Shown here: piece after piece, positions 7,944-15,726 of the stretch
Layout: every line of letters begins with the position of its first letter
Position numbering within the stretch: position 1 is the stretch's first letter
Origin: Arthrobacter sp. ok362
GTDB lineage: Bacteria > Actinomycetota > Actinomycetes > Actinomycetales > Micrococcaceae
DNA length: 58,472 nucleotides
NCBI RefSeq assembly: GCF_900102785.1
Contig: NZ_FNGC01000006.1
Location: forward strand, 197,477 to 255,948
Direction: 5' to 3'
Program-made: the position numbers and the translations under genes
The notes under the pieces: generated by a model
Told to the model about the DNA's origin: nothing
The model's input: the letters and a program-made list of their open reading frames with translations, nothing else
Database searches by the model: none

Positions 7944-9341
7944 ATGCAGCATGTAGCCTCATCCGTCGTCCGTGCCCGGGCCGTGTTCGACGCCGGGACC
8001 ACCCGGCCGCTCACCTGGCGGCTGGATCAACTGCGCCAGCTGCGGCGCATGCTGGCCGAGCGGCACGCGGAGTTCGCCGAGGCCCTGGCCAAGGATGTGG
8101 GCAAGCACCGCACCGAGGCGCAGCTGGCGGAGATCGGGTTCGTTGACGCCGAGGCGGCACACCTTGAGCGGCACCTCGAAGGCTGGCTGCGGCCCCGCCG
8201 CGTGCCGGTGCCGCTCGTAGCGCAGCCGGCCCGCGCCTGGACCGAACTCACTCCGCTGGGCGTGGTGTTGGTGATCGGGCCGTGGAATTACCCCCTGCAA
8301 CTGCTGCTTGCCCCGCTGGCCGGAGCCCTGGCAGCGGGGAACACGGTGGTGCTCAAGCCGAGCGAACACGCCCCGGCCACCTCGGCCGCGCTGGCGCGCT
8401 GGGTTCCCGAATACCTGGCCGGCGCCGCCGAGGTGGTCGAGGGCGGCATCCCGGAGACCACAGCGCTCCTGGCCGAACGCTTCGACCACATCTTCTTCAC
8501 CGGGGGAGAGGCCGCAGCCAAGGTGGTGATGCGCGCGGCGGCCGAGCACCTGACCCCCGTGACGCTGGAGCTCGGCGGCAAGTCCCCGGCCTATGTCGAT
8601 GCGTCCACGGACCTGGCCACGGCGGCCAAACGGATCGCCTGGGGCCGGTTCATGAACGCAGGGCAGACGTGCGTCGCCCCGGACTACGTCCTGGCCCGCG
8701 AGGAGATCCTGGAGCCGCTGCAGGCCGAGCTGATCAAGGCCGTCGCGGCGCTCTTCGGAACGGACCCGGCGGCGAGCCTGTCGTACGGCCGGATTGTCGA
8801 TGACCGCCATTTCGCGCGGCTCGCTGCCCTGGCCGACGCCAGCACGGTGGTGCACGGCGGACAGCGCGACGCCGCCAGCCGCTACTTTGCGCCGACCCTG
8901 CTGCGCCCTGCCCCCGGCGACGCCGTCATGGCGGAAGAGATCTTCGGGCCGCTGCTGCCACTGGTGCCCGTGCGCGGGCTCGACGCGGCTATCGAGGAGG
9001 TCAACGGACGGGCCAAACCGCTGGCCCTCTACGTCTTCAGCAAGGATCGGGCCACGCGCCGTGCCTTCGCCGAGCGGACCTCGTCCGGGGCGCTGTGCTT
9101 CGACGTTCCGGCGGCCCACCTGTCCGTCCCCGGGCTTCCCTTCGGCGGGGTCGGCGGCAGCGGCATGGGGGCATACCACGGGGAACATTCGGTGCGGACG
9201 TTCTCGCACGAGCGCCCCACCCTGGACAAGCCGCTGAGGCCGGACACGCTGGAACTCCTCTACCCGCCGTACACCCGGACCAAGCACCGGCTCATCGACG
9301 CGCTGGTGGCGCCGGTGGGAAAGCGGATTCGGAAGCGCTGA
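7944..9341 (+). CDS. NAD(P)-dependent aldehyde dehydrogenase, ALDH3-like
   Basis: 465 residues. Family motifs: GPWNYPLQL (catalytic-site Asn 115), VLKPSEHAP, FFTGG, the general base in LELGGKSP (Glu 209), the nucleophile in NAGQTCVAPDY (Cys 243), and EIFGPLLPL. The short N-terminus and 465-residue length fit the ALDH3 / YwdH group, which oxidises medium-chain aliphatic and aromatic aldehydes. No pathway neighbours define the substrate. No membrane anchor is evident, though the C-terminus is basic. Confidence 0.88.
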   Translation: MQHVASSVVRARAVFDAGTTRPLTWRLDQLRQLRRMLAERHAEFAEALAKDVGKHRTEAQLAEIGFVDAEAAHLERHLEGWLRPRRVPVPLVAQPARAWTELTPLGVVLVIGPWNYPLQLLLAPLAGALAAGNTVVLKPSEHAPATSAALARWVPEYLAGAAEVVEGGIPETTALLAERFDHIFFTGGEAAAKVVMRAAAEHLTPVTLELGGKSPAYVDASTDLATAAKRIAWGRFMNAGQTCVAPDYVLAREEILEPLQAELIKAVAALFGTDPAASLSYGRIVDDRHFARLAALADASTVVHGGQRDAASRYFAPTLLRPAPGDAVMAEEIFGPLLPLVPVRGLDAAIEEVNGRAKPLALYVFSKDRATRRAFAERTSSGALCFDVPAAHLSVPGLPFGGVGGSGMGAYHGEHSVRTFSHERPTLDKPLRPDTLELLYPPYTRTKHRLIDALVAPVGKRIRKR

Positions 9342-9356
9342 GCGCCCGCCGCCGGG

Positions 9357-9578
9357 CTACCCCGCTTGCTCGCCGTCCCATTCGACCTCGACCCACCGCT
9401 GCCCCTCGTCGTCCCAGGACTCCGAGTGGCCCAGCAAAGCGATGTCCTCGAAGCTCGCCTCGATGCCATGGCGCTTCAGGGTGTCCCGGAGTTCCTCGGT
9501 GGCGGCCCGGACGGCCGCGGCGATTACTTCGGGGTTGTCGGAGGAGACGGGACGGGAGGCTGAATAGCTTTTGTTCAT
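9357..9578 (-). CDS. Small hypothetical protein (73 aa)
   Basis: About 73 residues from ATG 9576-9578, with AGAAGGA about 9 nt upstream; an earlier start at 9647 has no ribosome-binding site. The body is a predicted amphipathic helix (PEVIAAAVRAATEELRDTLKRHGIEAS) followed by an acidic, tryptophan-containing tail (WDDEGQRWVEVEWDGEQ). Function unknown. Just upstream, at about 9625-9660, an 11-15 bp sequence containing CAACGCAGGCCTT is tandemly repeated. Confidence 0.55.
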   Translation of the reverse strand: MNKSYSASRPVSSDNPEVIAAAVRAATEELRDTLKRHGIEASFEDIALLGHSESWDDEGQRWVEVEWDGEQAG

Positions 9579-9674
9579 GGACCCAATCCTTCTCGATCGG
9601 GCTCCGCATGGAAACCCCACCTCAGGCCATTCAACGCAGGCCTTCAACGCAGGCCTTCAGCCCGGCCCTTCAGC

Positions 9675-10595
9675 TCAGTCCTTTCGTGCGGTGCCGAGCC
9701 TGTGCATCGTCTCGGCCAGCAGCTCCACGAACAACTGGACCTGGGCGGTCCGCTTCTCGTTGATCAGCAGCGCGAAAACATTCCGGGCCAGCCGGATCTC
9801 CGGAACATCGAGGACCACCACGCCGGCCGGCCGGTGCCGCAGGGCGAGTTCGGGGACCAGCGCGGCGCCGAGCCCGGCGGCCGCCATCTCCAGGCTGGCG
9901 TGGAAGTCATCGCTGTAGGCCACCACACGGGGGTGCAGGTTGCAGCTCGCGAAGAGGCGTTCGATCACCGTGGCGTCGGACGTGCCCGGGTGGTGCATGA
10001 TCCAGGGCATGTCCGACAGATGCGGGGCTGCCACCTTGGAATCCGTGCCGATGCCCCAGGCTGCCGGCAGCACCACCCGGAAGTCGTCGTCGCCGATCCA
10101 CTGCCGGTCCACGGTGTGCGGCCACGCGAGGCCGGACTGTCCCACCTGATACACCAGGGCAACGTCGAGTTCGCCGCCTGTCCGCAGCCCCTGGATGGTC
10201 TGGGCCGGTTCCGCGACCGAGACCCGCAGGTCGATGCCGAGCTTCTTCCAGGCCGGGTTCTGCAGGATCGGCGGCAGCACATAGGTGGCGAGGCTCGGGA
10301 ATATGCCCAGCCGCAGCTCCTGGCTGGGGCTCTCCTTCGCCCGGGAGGCGGCGGCCATGAGTGTCTCGATGTCCGTTAGAACCTTGGCAGCGTGCCGTGT
10401 CATCACGACGGCGGCTTCCGTCGGCTGGATGCTGCGGGCCGCCCGCTGGAACAAGGTGACGCCGGTGTCGCGCTCCAGCGCAGACATTTGCTGGGAGACG
10501 GCCGAGGCCGTGTAGCCGAGCCGGGCCGCGGCGGCCGCAAACGATCCAAGCCGGATCACTTCCACAAGGGTCCGCAGATGGACGGGATTGATCAA
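9675..10595 (-). CDS. LysR-family transcriptional regulator
   Basis: About 306 residues if started at a TTG at 10595, which has AAGGG 6 nt upstream; the frame is open to a GTG at 10625. The N-terminal winged helix is classical: HLRTLVEVIRLGSFAAAAAR, then TASAVSQQMSALE and LFQRAARSIQPTEAA. The remainder is the periplasmic-binding-protein-like effector domain. It is divergent from the lipid-modification operon (FAD oxidoreductase, DUF1365, CFA-type methyltransferase) with about 250 bp between, a common arrangement for a LysR regulator and its target. That pairing is an inference from position. Confidence 0.88.
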   Translation of the reverse strand: MINPVHLRTLVEVIRLGSFAAAAARLGYTASAVSQQMSALERDTGVTLFQRAARSIQPTEAAVVMTRHAAKVLTDIETLMAAASRAKESPSQELRLGIFPSLATYVLPPILQNPAWKKLGIDLRVSVAEPAQTIQGLRTGGELDVALVYQVGQSGLAWPHTVDRQWIGDDDFRVVLPAAWGIGTDSKVAAPHLSDMPWIMHHPGTSDATVIERLFASCNLHPRVVAYSDDFHASLEMAAAGLGAALVPELALRHRPAGVVVLDVPEIRLARNVFALLINEKRTAQVQLFVELLAETMHRLGTARKD

Positions 10596-10696
10596 GGGCT
10601 GCCCTTCGCCTGGTAGCGGGTCCACGGAGACGGGACCGGAATTCCCGCTTCATTCTGGCACATCGGCCTTCCCCGGGCCCCACCCAGGCCCCGGAT

Positions 10697-10717
10697 GCCG
10701 GCGCCACAGGCGCCGGC
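10697..10717. promoter_or_regulatory. Palindromic hairpin in the divergent LysR / FAD-oxidoreductase gap
   Basis: Perfect 9-bp inverted repeat GCCGGCGCC-ACA-GGCGCCGGC within the 10596-10849 gap. It has no T-run, so it may be a protein-binding site or a transcript structure. No clear promoter hexamers were found; the rest of the gap holds nothing else I can name. Confidence 0.3.
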
Positions 10718-10849
10718 GTAAAAGACGGAGTGAAAGCCGAACTGAAAAATTCCGGAAGTCATACTCATCCGGCCGCCCGACGGCGACGAATTGCCCACAA
10801 GAGACTTCGGGCAAGACAACATTTCGGGCTAAACAACAGGAGCAGACCA

Positions 10850-12316
10850 GTGTCGCAAGCAGCAGGGATTCCGGCAGGCCGGCGCGTCGCCGTCATCGGC
10901 AGCGGAGTGGCGGGGCTGACCGCCGCGTACGTGCTGAAGGGGCAGGACCGGGTTACCCTCTTCGAGGCGGACGCCCGGCTCGGCGGCCACGCCCACACCC
11001 ACGATGTGCCGCAGCAGAACGGGCCCACCCTGGGCGTGGACACCGGCTTCATCGTCCACAACGAGCGGACGTACCCCACGCTCCTGCGCCTGTTCGCCGA
11101 GCTCGGCGTCAAAACCCAGGACTCGGAAATGAGCATGTCCGTCCGCTGCGACGGCTGCGGACTGGAATACGCCGGCGCACGGCCCAACGGGAGCGGCATC
11201 ATTCCCCGGCCGTCCACCCTGCTGCGCGGCCGCTACCTGCGGATGCTGCTGGAAGTCACCCGGTTCCACCGCCGCGCCCGCGCCCTGCTGGCCGAACCCG
11301 CGGCGGGCCCGGACACGGTCTCAGGCACCGGCACCGGAACCGGCACAGAACTCACGTTGGGCGAGTTCCTGGCCCGGGAGAAGTTCAGCAGCTACTTCAT
11401 CTCGCACTTCATGACCCCGGTGGTCAGCGCCGTCTGGTCCTGTGACCCCACCACCGCGCTGGCCTACCCGGCCCGCTACCTGTTCACCTTCCTGGGCCAC
11501 CACGGCCTGCTCGGCGTCAAGGGCTCGCCGCAGTGGCGGACAGTCACCGGCGGCTCGCGCAGCTACGTCGACAAGGTGGCAGCGACCCTGCCGGACATCC
11601 GGCTCGCCAGCCCCGTCACCGCGGTGCACCGGCACGACGACGGCGTGGACATCACCTCCGCGCTCGGTGCCGGGACCGTGCGCGAGACCTTTGACGCCGT
11701 CGTGATCGCCACCCACCCCGCACAGGCCCTGCGCATGCTCACCGATGCCTCCGCCGCCGAGAGGGACGCCCTTGGCGGCATGCCGTACTCGGTGAACCAG
11801 ACCATCTTCCACCGCGACGAAGCCGTGCTGCCGGCCAGCCCCAACGCCCAGACCTCCTGGAACTACCGGCTCCCGTCCTGCGACGCCCGGCCGGACAAGG
11901 TCCTGGTCAGCTACGACATGACCCGGCTGCAGCGGCTGGAGCCCGCGGACGGCGGCCGGTACATCGTCAGCCTCGGCGAATCCGAACTGGTCGACGACGC
12001 CGCGGTCCTGGACCGGATGGTCTACGAGCACCCGCAGTACACCCCGGAATCGCTGCAGGCGCAGCAGCGGATCCTCGGACTCGGCGACGAGCGCCTGGCG
12101 TTCGCCGGCGCCTACCACGGGTGGGGATTCCACGAGGACGGCGCCTTGTCCGGCCTCAAGGCCGCCGCCCGGCTGGGCCGCGACTGGGACCCGGTCAACA
12201 TCGGCACTGTCAACATCGGCACTGCGTCCATGGACCCTGTGGCCGTGGACCCGGACCTCCAGCCGGCCACTCTTCAGCCGGCCACAGTTCAGCCGGCCAC
12301 AGTGGAGGCGCCATGA
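10850..12316 (+). CDS. FAD-dependent amine-oxidase-like oxidoreductase
   Basis: 488 residues from a GTG at 10850 with CAGGAG 7 nt upstream; the open frame begins earlier but lacks a ribosome-binding site. It has the dinucleotide-binding motif VIGSGVAGLTAAY near the start, LGGHAHTHD typical of flavoproteins of this group, a WNYRLPS segment, and a C-terminal FAD motif around FAGAYHGWGFHEDG. Related genes accompany DUF1365 and CFA-type methyltransferases in many bacteria and are linked to modification of unsaturated membrane fatty acids; the exact reaction is not settled. The C-terminal tail is made of short tandem repeats (VNIGT twice, QPAT-type unit four times). The stop overlaps the next start (ATGA). 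Confidence 0.85.
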   Translation: MSQAAGIPAGRRVAVIGSGVAGLTAAYVLKGQDRVTLFEADARLGGHAHTHDVPQQNGPTLGVDTGFIVHNERTYPTLLRLFAELGVKTQDSEMSMSVRCDGCGLEYAGARPNGSGIIPRPSTLLRGRYLRMLLEVTRFHRRARALLAEPAAGPDTVSGTGTGTGTELTLGEFLAREKFSSYFISHFMTPVVSAVWSCDPTTALAYPARYLFTFLGHHGLLGVKGSPQWRTVTGGSRSYVDKVAATLPDIRLASPVTAVHRHDDGVDITSALGAGTVRETFDAVVIATHPAQALRMLTDASAAERDALGGMPYSVNQTIFHRDEAVLPASPNAQTSWNYRLPSCDARPDKVLVSYDMTRLQRLEPADGGRYIVSLGESELVDDAAVLDRMVYEHPQYTPESLQAQQRILGLGDERLAFAGAYHGWGFHEDGALSGLKAAARLGRDWDPVNIGTVNIGTASMDPVAVDPDLQPATLQPATVQPATVEAP

Positions 12317-13089
12317 GCGCCCGGGTCTCCATCCACCGCACTGCCACTGACCAGGCGGCCATCTACCGCGGAGCCATCTACCGCACCGTCATCTCGCATG
12401 TGCGGCGCACCCCGCTGCGCAACGCCTTCACCTACCGCAGCTACAGCTGGTATGTCGACGTCGACCATCTTCCGCAGCTGCCGCGCCTGCTCCGGCCGCT
12501 GGCCGGCTTCCGGGTGGAGGACCACCTGGGCGATCCGGACGGCACGCTGCGCGGCAACGTGGAACACTACCTTGCCACCCAGGGGATCAAGCTCGACGGC
12601 GGACGCATCACCATGCTTGCCAGCGCCCGGGTGTTCGGGCACGTCTTCAACCCGCTGAGCGTGTTTTGGTGCCGAGACGGCGCCGGCGAGCTGCGCTGCG
12701 TCGTCGTCGAGGTGCACAACACGTACGGGGAGCGGCACTGCTACCTCCTCGAAACGGACGGCGCAGGCCGGGCGAGCGTCCCGAAAGCGTTTTACGTCTC
12801 GCCGTTCAACGACGTCGACGGCGAGTACCGCATGAAGCTCCCCGAACCCGGCGAACGGCTCGCCGTATCGATCGTCCTGGAACGGGAGGGCCAGCAGCCC
12901 TTCATCGCCACCATGGACGGCGCCCGCCGCGAAGCGACCCTGCGGAACATCGCGTCCGCGGCGCTCGCGGTTCCCCTGGCCCCGCTGCGTGTCGCGGCGC
13001 AGATCCGCTGGCAAGGCATCAAGCTGTGGGCGCGCCGCCTGCCCATCATCAAGAAACCACACCACCCTTCACAGGAGGCAGTTCAGTGA
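12313..13089 (+). CDS. DUF1365 family protein
   Basis: 258 residues from the ATG that overlaps the previous stop. DUF1365 hallmarks: an N-terminal H-x-R-x-x-P-x-x-x-x-F-x-Y segment (HVRRTPLRNAFTYRSYSWY), VFGHVFNPLSVFWC, VVEVHNTYGERH and KAFYVSPFNDVDG. Family members occur almost always beside an FAD oxidoreductase and a CFA-like methyltransferase, as here, and are thought to take part in fatty-acid modification. The biochemical role is unproven. A small duplication sits near the start (AIYRG then AIYRT). The stop overlaps the next GTG. Confidence 0.88.
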   Translation: MSARVSIHRTATDQAAIYRGAIYRTVISHVRRTPLRNAFTYRSYSWYVDVDHLPQLPRLLRPLAGFRVEDHLGDPDGTLRGNVEHYLATQGIKLDGGRITMLASARVFGHVFNPLSVFWCRDGAGELRCVVVEVHNTYGERHCYLLETDGAGRASVPKAFYVSPFNDVDGEYRMKLPEPGERLAVSIVLEREGQQPFIATMDGARREATLRNIASAALAVPLAPLRVAAQIRWQGIKLWARRLPIIKKPHHPSQEAVQ

Positions 13090-14516
13090 CAATGACCGAA
13101 GCGACCGGTTCCGGTACGGGACGGACACAGGGCACCGCGCGCAGCAGCGCCATAACCGGCAGCGCCATAAATAGGGTGCCTTACACCGTTCCCCAGCCGC
13201 CCGTCACCATCGACGCCGCCATCTGGCCCAGCATCGCCACGGTGCCCTCGAGCCTCAAGGCCCGTGTGGCCGGACGCGCTGCGGATGCCATCTTCAAGGC
13301 GGCCGTGCGCAGGCTGCCGCTGGAAGTCCGGTACCCGGACGGCACAGTGTTGGGCAAGGCGGCGTTGGGAAAGGCGGCGCTGGGCGAGGCGGCGCTGGGC
13401 GAGGGGCCCTCAGACCCGGCGCCCGCCGGCACCGCGTACCCCGTCATGACCATCAACCGGCCGGAAGCTTTCGCCACCCGGCTCGGCGACGGCGGCCTGA
13501 TCGGCCTGGGCGAGTCGTTCATGGCCGGCGACTGGGACGCCGATGACCTCACCGCCGTCATGGAGGTGTTTGCCTCCCGCGTCGGCACGCTCGTGCCCGA
13601 ACCGCTGCAGAAGCTGCGCGGCCTGTACCTTCCGCACCAGCCGCGGAGGGAACGGAACACGGAGAAGAACACCCGCTCCAACATCTCGCGGCACTACGAC
13701 CTCTCCAACGAGCTCTTCGCCTCGTTCCTGGACAGCACCATGACGTACTCCAGCGCCCTCTTCCCGGAAAGCGGCGACGCCCTGCGGAGCGTGCCGTGGG
13801 ACGGGCTGGCCACCGCGCAGCAGGCCAAGATTGACCGCCTGCTGGACAAGGCCGGCGTGAAGGAAGGCACCCGCGTCCTGGAGATCGGCACCGGCTGGGG
13901 AGAGCTGGCCCTGCGCGCCGCCTCCCGCGGCGCCACCGTCTACTCCGTCACCCTCTCTTCCGAACAGCAGGAACTGGCCCGCCAGCGCGTGGCCGAAGCC
14001 GGTTACGCCGACGCCGTCACTATCGAGCTCAAGGACTACCGTGCCGTGGAGGGCGAGTACGACGCCGTCGTCTCGGTTGAAATGATCGAGGCCGTCGGCT
14101 TCGAATACTGGGCCACATACTTCCAGACGATCGAGCGGGTCCTGGCCCCCGGCGGCAAGGTGGCCATCCAGGCCATCACGATCGCCCACGACCGGCTTAT
14201 GGCCACCCGCACCAGCTACACCTGGGTGCACAAGTACATCTTCCCCGGCGGGGTCATTCCGTCGGTCCGCGCCATCGAAGACATCACCGAGAAGCAGACC
14301 GGACTGCGGGTCCGCGAACGCCTCGCCATGGGCGAACATTATGCCCAGACCCTGCGTCTCTGGGAGGAGCGGTTCATGGCCCGCGCGGACGAGGTGGGTG
14401 CCATGGGCTTCGACACGGTGTTCCAGCGGATGTGGCTGTTCTACCTGTGCTACTCCCGGGCCGGGTTTGAAACGGGCTACCTCGACGTGCAGCAGATCGT
14501 GCTCGACCAGTGTTAG
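13086..14516 (+). CDS. Cyclopropane-fatty-acyl-phospholipid synthase family methyltransferase
   Basis: About 476 residues from a GTG overlapping the previous stop (GTGA). The SAM site is VLEIGTGWGELALRAASRG, followed by SVTLSSEQQELARQR. The family motifs ISRHYDLSNELFASFLD and MTYSSALF are present, along with VSVEMIEAVGFEYW and the late YIFPGG. Enzymes of this family add a methylene or methyl group to double bonds of membrane phospholipid acyl chains. In this operon the product could be a cyclopropane, 10-methyl or furan fatty acid. A low-complexity tandem tract (ALGKA-type unit four times) lies at about residues 89-107, between the N-terminal part and the core. The last gene of its operon; a terminator follows. 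Confidence 0.92.
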   Translation: MTMTEATGSGTGRTQGTARSSAITGSAINRVPYTVPQPPVTIDAAIWPSIATVPSSLKARVAGRAADAIFKAAVRRLPLEVRYPDGTVLGKAALGKAALGEAALGEGPSDPAPAGTAYPVMTINRPEAFATRLGDGGLIGLGESFMAGDWDADDLTAVMEVFASRVGTLVPEPLQKLRGLYLPHQPRRERNTEKNTRSNISRHYDLSNELFASFLDSTMTYSSALFPESGDALRSVPWDGLATAQQAKIDRLLDKAGVKEGTRVLEIGTGWGELALRAASRGATVYSVTLSSEQQELARQRVAEAGYADAVTIELKDYRAVEGEYDAVVSVEMIEAVGFEYWATYFQTIERVLAPGGKVAIQAITIAHDRLMATRTSYTWVHKYIFPGGVIPSVRAIEDITEKQTGLRVRERLAMGEHYAQTLRLWEERFMARADEVGAMGFDTVFQRMWLFYLCYSRAGFETGYLDVQQIVLDQC

Positions 14517-14531
14517 GACAATCACGACCCT

Positions 14532-14563
14532 AAGAGGCGGGCACCACGGTGCCCGCCTCTTTC
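14532..14563 (+). terminator. Terminator after the lipid-modification operon
   Basis: Stem AAGAGGCGGGCACC with GGTGCCCGCCTCTT and a tight loop, followed by TTCGTGT. It lies 16 bp after the methyltransferase stop. Confidence 0.85.
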
Positions 14564-14805
14564 GTGTGCCCGGACACCAGATGTAGTGGCCGGCGCCACC
14601 GTGGCGCCTACCGGCGCAGGGGCGCGACACGCCGTCTGCGGTGCGACACGCGGGGGTGATTAATGTGGGTAACTACTGCACAGGGTGTGGATTTCGTCCG
14701 CGAAAATGGCTGAAATCCGGACATTTGGAGGGCCCCCTCCTGTGGATTAACGGTGGGTTAAATGACATACTTGTAATACATCATCTTGGGGTCCGCGTGA
14801 GGCTC

Positions 14806-14834
14806 TTGCACTACATGTAGTATCGACATACAGT
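14806..14834 (+). promoter_or_regulatory. nrdH promoter with NrdR-like operator
   Basis: TTGCAC (14806-14811) and TACAGT (14829-14834) with 17-bp spacing form a good promoter. The palindrome ACTACATGTAGT (14810-14821) lies between them and resembles NrdR boxes, which control ribonucleotide reductase operons in most bacteria. A second, weaker palindrome TGTAATACA is at 14772-14780. NrdR boxes usually come in pairs, so the second site is expected, but its spacing is not ideal. The remainder of the gap from 14564 shows no gene. Confidence 0.6.
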
Positions 14835-14911
14835 TCCAGCAGAGCATCAGCGCGGGACAGCCGGAGCCGGGATTGCGCTCCACAGAAGACTTCAACAAAG
14901 GGGACAGGACC

Positions 14912-15157
14912 ATGACCGTTACGGTTTACACGAAGCCGGCCTGCGTTCAGTGCAACGCGACCTACCGCGCGCTGGACAAGAAGGGCATCGCCTACCAGAG
15001 CGTCGACATCTCCCAGGATGCGGAGGCCCTTGAGCGCCTGAAGTCCCTGGGCTACATGCAGGCCCCCGTTGTCGTCACCGACCAGGATCACTGGTCTGGT
15101 TTCCGCCCGGACAAGATCGAAGAACTGGCGCAGGCCGCCGCCGTCGCTGTAGCCTGA
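14912..15157 (+). CDS. nrdH: Glutaredoxin-like protein NrdH
   Basis: 81 residues from ATG 14912, with AAAGGGGACAGG just upstream; a longer frame from 14873 is not needed. A thioredoxin-fold reductant for class Ib ribonucleotide reductase. The redox motif C-V-Q-C is at residues 11-14 after VYTKPA, with APVVVT (the cis-proline) and the C-terminal WSGFRPDKI typical of NrdH. It heads the nrdHIEF operon. An 11-bp repeat (GCCTGAAACGC twice) overlaps its stop codon. Confidence 0.95.
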   Translation: MTVTVYTKPACVQCNATYRALDKKGIAYQSVDISQDAEALERLKSLGYMQAPVVVTDQDHWSGFRPDKIEELAQAAAVAVA

Positions 15158-15228
15158 AACGCCCAGAAGCCTGAAACGCAAGGGGCGTCGCTACCACGCA
15201 AGAATTCACGGTAGATGAGGTGACCACC

Positions 15229-15726
15229 GTGGTTGTAACAACTGATGATCGGGTGGCTGCCGCGGCTGACAGCGGGGAAGCGGTCAGCACAGCGGCTCCC
15301 GAGCTAACGCACTGCCGCCTCATCTACTTTTCCTCCACCTCCGAAAACACGGCACGCTTCGTTGCGAAGCTGGGCGTCGACGCCGCCAGGATCCCCCTCT
15401 ACCCGAGGGACGCTCCGCTGGCGGCCCGGGAGCCCTACGTGCTGGTGGTGCCGACCTATGGCGGCACCGGGGGAGAGGGATCTGTTCCAAAGCAGGTCAT
15501 CAGGTTTTTGAACGACCCGGGCAACCGGAAGCTGATCCGCGGAGTGATCGGCGCAGGGAACACCAATTTCGGGGACAACTACTGCATGGCCGGCGACATC
15601 ATCGCCGCCAAATGCCAGGTCCCGCACCTATATCGCTTCGAACTCATGGGGACGCCGGAAGACGTCAACCGCGTACAACAAGGATTGGAAGAGTTTTGGA
15701 CACGACTGTCGCAGACACAGCAGTAA
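15229..15726 (+). CDS. nrdI: Flavodoxin-like protein NrdI
   Basis: About 165 residues. GTG 15229 is preferred because GAGGTG lies 7 nt before it; a GTG at 15220 is in the same frame. NrdI is an FMN protein that supplies oxidant for assembling the manganese-tyrosyl radical cofactor of NrdF. Diagnostic segments: [13 protein letters not shown] (FMN phosphate loop), VPTYGGTG, and [14 protein letters not shown]. The roughly 20-residue acidic N-terminal extension is variable in the family. It overlaps the nrdE start if nrdE begins at 15696. Confidence 0.95.
   Translation: MVVTTDDRVAAAADSGEAVSTAAPELTHCRLIYFSSTSENTARFVAKLGVDAARIPLYPRDAPLAAREPYVLVVPTYGGTGGEGSVPKQVIRFLNDPGNRKLIRGVIGAGNTNFGDNYCMAGDIIAAKCQVPHLYRFELMGTPEDVNRVQQGLEEFWTRLSQTQQ

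Noticed and set aside
14690..14760. DnaA-box-like sequences (TGTGGATT) before nrdH
   Set aside because: Only partial matches, not clustered as at an origin; no dnaA/dnaN nearby.
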